NCBI RefSeq assembly: GCF_038592985.1
Contig: NZ_CP151951.1
Location: 3,649,001-3,713,000 of the forward strand
Origin: Paenibacillus sp. FSL R10-2782
GTDB taxonomy: Bacteria > Bacillota > Bacilli > Paenibacillales > Paenibacillaceae
Direction of reading: 5' to 3'
Length of the DNA: 64,000 bases
The translations under genes and the position numbers were made by a program. Under the pieces are notes generated by a model. The model was given only the letters and a program-made list of their open reading frames with translations. It was not told where the DNA came from and ran no database searches. Below are positions 62,185 to 64,000 of this stretch, piece by piece; position 1 is the stretch's first letter, and every line of letters begins with the position of its first letter.

Positions 62185-62321
62185 GATCTCTTGCCAACAA
62201 CGTATGGGCTAACATATACTCCCTAAATCTATTTGACGCAGGATGTGGAATTTCCTGCCTATTAACTCTACGGAGAGCAATAAAAGTTGGCTATTATTGT
62301 CAATAATTTGACACTTTTTAC

Positions 62322-62361
62322 AAAAAAGAAGAAGCCTCCCTTCGTGGGTAAGACTTCTTCT
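62322..62361 (-). terminator. Terminator after the chemotaxis receptor gene
   Basis: AGAAGAAGTCTTACCCACGA pairs with the following GGGAGGCTTCTTCT, then a T run on the minus strand, 56 bp past the stop. Confidence 0.75.
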
Positions 62362-62416
62362 ATGGGTTTATCCTATATTCATCATCTAGCCAATAAATGT
62401 GTTAGTTTCATGTTAC

Positions 62417-64000
62417 TTAGCCCGTTTTTTCCACCTGAAAGCGATTCAGCTCCCGTTGCATCTCCTCACGAATCTGACGAAGCTCTTTCACCTTCTCAGC
62501 CGATTCCTCAAAGGAACGCTTCTGCTCCACGGTAGAGGCGGTAATTTCTTCACTGCCTGCGGCGGATTGCTGGGTAATCGCGCTGATGTTCTCAATGGCT
62601 TGCTGTACCTGTACACTCAGTTCCCGAGATACATTCATATCCACCGACAGCTTGCTGACTTGGCTGGCAATTTGCTGAACTTTGCCGCTAATCTCAGTGA
62701 ACGATTCCCCGGTAGACGAAGTTGCCTTCTCCTGCTCACGGAACAGCTCCTGACTTTGTGTCACAGAGGTCTTCACCTTATTCATTGCCTGCGTAATGCC
62801 CTCGACAGCGGTATAAATTTGCTTCACAGCCGACTCCGATTGATTCGCCAGTTTTTTGACTTCATTGGCAACGACAGCAAAGCCTTTTCCAGCCTCACCC
62901 GCGCGCGCAGCCTCAATTGAAGCGTTCAAGGACAGCAGCGACGTCTGACTGGCAATCTCGGATACATAGCCGGTCATGGTTGTAATCTCGGCTGCATTGG
63001 ACTCCAGCTCCTTGACCGTCTGTTCCACCTCGGACATCGCTGAACGATTTTCGGCTACAATGCGTAGCTGATCGCTCATCACACGTGTACCTTGCTCAAT
63101 GACACGCAATGCGTCTTCGCTATATGTAGAGGACTGCTTGGTCTCCAACAAATTCGCTTCAAACTTCTGCTGCATCTCATCCACAACGCCAACGGTGGTC
63201 GACAGATCCTCGGCAATCTTTTGACTACCAATCGCCAGTTCCTCTGTTGAGGTGCTAACTTGCGTCACGATTTCCTTCATGGCCTCATTATGCTGGTCAA
63301 TATCCCGAGCCATCAGATCAACACGATTCCCCGACTGGTCAATAGAGAGCACAATGTTACGCAAGTTCCCGATCATGAACCGGAACGATTCATTGAGCTC
63401 GTCCAGCTCATCACGTCCCTTCGTTTGTGCGAGCTGCACCGTCAAATTCCCATCGGCAATTTGCTTCGCGGCATCCGTCAACTTGCGGGTTCTGAGGGCA
63501 AGTTGCCTGGATGTATATGTATTATATATCCCCACCGCCACCAGAAGCAGAACAGCACCTGCCAAGGCCAATTGCCAAGTAAAGCGGATACTCTTGGTCA
63601 ATTCCTCTGTATATTCGTCATAACGCGCCTTCGTTAGAATATCCAGCATGAACACATCGTTCTGGATACCCTGTACACGCATCGCATTACGTTTGGATTC
63701 AGGGCTACTTCCCGTGCTCATCGCTTTATCCGTCGCAACCTTCAATTCGCTGAATTTTGTTTTAACGGTATTCAGGCGTTTTTGCTGCGCTTCGGTCTGC
63801 ATCATGCCTTGCGAAAGCAAAGTGATTGTTTTTTCCGCCTGACCCATTTGGTTTTGCACATCCGTTTTATTGCTCTCTGTCATGGAAGAAGAGTAGTTTT
63901 GCAGCGCCTGTCCTGACTGAATCAAATAAGCATTGAGCTGCTGTACATTCAGCATAGCTGGAACGAGACTACTGCTTTGCGAGTTGATACGGATCAATTG
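62417..64000 (-). CDS. Methyl-accepting chemotaxis protein, C-terminal part (runs off window)
   Basis: At least 528 codons; the frame is open at the window edge, and a receptor with no first membrane helix would be unusual, so the N-terminus is missing. Visible: a helical extracellular sensor (about 150 residues, four-helix-bundle type), a membrane helix [23 protein letters not shown], a HAMP domain ([18 protein letters not shown]) and the signalling domain with tip [32 protein letters not shown]. It ends without a CheR/CheB pentapeptide. The attractant is unknown. Confidence 0.92.
   Translation of the reverse strand, partial: QLIRINSQSSSLVPAMLNVQQLNAYLIQSGQALQNYSSSMTESNKTDVQNQMGQAEKTITLLSQGMMQTEAQQKRLNTVKTKFSELKVATDKAMSTGSSPESKRNAMRVQGIQNDVFMLDILTKARYDEYTEELTKSIRFTWQLALAGAVLLLVAVGIYNTYTSRQLALRTRKLTDAAKQIADGNLTVQLAQTKGRDELDELNESFRFMIGNLRNIVLSIDQSGNRVDLMARDIDQHNEAMKEIVTQVSTSTEELAIGSQKIAEDLSTTVGVVDEMQQKFEANLLETKQSSTYSEDALRVIEQGTRVMSDQLRIVAENRSAMSEVEQTVKELESNAAEITTMTGYVSEIASQTSLLSLNASIEAARAGEAGKGFAVVANEVKKLANQSESAVKQIYTAVEGITQAMNKVKTSVTQSQELFREQEKATSSTGESFTEISGKVQQIASQVSKLSVDMNVSRELSVQVQQAIENISAITQQSAAGSEEITASTVEQKRSFEESAEKVKELRQIREEMQRELNRFQVEKTG

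Overview
The window looks like a chromosomal segment of a Paenibacillus, probably of the P. polymyxa group. It is a spore former (spoVA genes, an uninterrupted sigK, nucB). It has the Bacillales gene string yqeG-yqeH-aroE-yhbY-nadD-yqeK-rsfS, an expansin, an Lpl-type sugar transporter with a membrane-bound AraC regulator, and large S-layer-homology (SLH) proteins, all typical of that genus. The assignment is inferred from gene content and motifs; no database search was possible.

Layout. 1-4.9 kb (minus): ribosome-assembly and housekeeping operon ending in a partial cvfB. 5-9.5 kb (minus): MoxR, DUF58 and transglutaminase trio. 9.7-11.6 kb (minus): spoVAC-spoVAD-spoVAE. 11.7-16 kb: M42 aminopeptidase, DUF457 membrane protein, iron alcohol dehydrogenase, expansin. 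16.2-22.4 kb: AraC-type sensor-regulator and an Lpl-like ABC importer with cre-like sites, next to a twice-frameshifted stalk-domain pseudogene (22.5-23.5 kb). 23.5-26 kb: DMT exporter, YdcF protein, DUF523 protein. 26-30.3 kb: nucB, sigK, an alpha/beta hydrolase with its TetR regulator, and a scrambled sigK relic, bracketed by two inverted copies of a ~118-bp MITE-like element with intact 4-bp target duplications. 30.3-40 kb: surface and secreted proteins (discoidin-like small protein, a 1531-residue FN3/SLH protein, two tandem secreted paralogs). 40.3-44.3 kb: an accessory patch with two leader-bearing type I-C-like CRISPR arrays but no cas genes. Between the arrays lie a lipoprotein, a decayed gene, a 37-residue holin-like (type I) toxin, an unknown 219-residue protein and a divergent XRE regulator with two perfect palindromes.

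44.4-56.4 kb is a molybdenum-cofactor and formate-dehydrogenase region. On the minus strand are moaA, fdhD, moaD, a moaD-moaE fusion, a moeB-like gene, modA and modB (no modC). Divergently come fdhA and yjgD. The 0.8-kb divergent intergenic region holds a ~246-bp imperfect palindrome, a Fur-box-like site, and a 23-bp-stem terminator just before the fdhA ribosome binding site. No gene precedes that terminator, so it looks like an attenuator. Together these genes would import molybdate, build the cofactor, sulfurate it (FdhD) and load it into the cytoplasmic formate dehydrogenase.

56.4-64 kb: two unknown small proteins, then an AraC sensor-regulator, a Bug/TctC-type binding protein without its usual TctA/TctB membrane partners, and a KdgT-type permease on one strand; finally a partial methyl-accepting chemotaxis protein. 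No rRNA or tRNA genes were recognised.

Most interesting: the MITE pair with the sigK relic, the two cas-less arrays with compensatory stem changes, the holin-like toxin between them, the MoaD-MoaE fusion lacking its diglycine, the fdhA leader, and the AraC/Bug/KdgT module.
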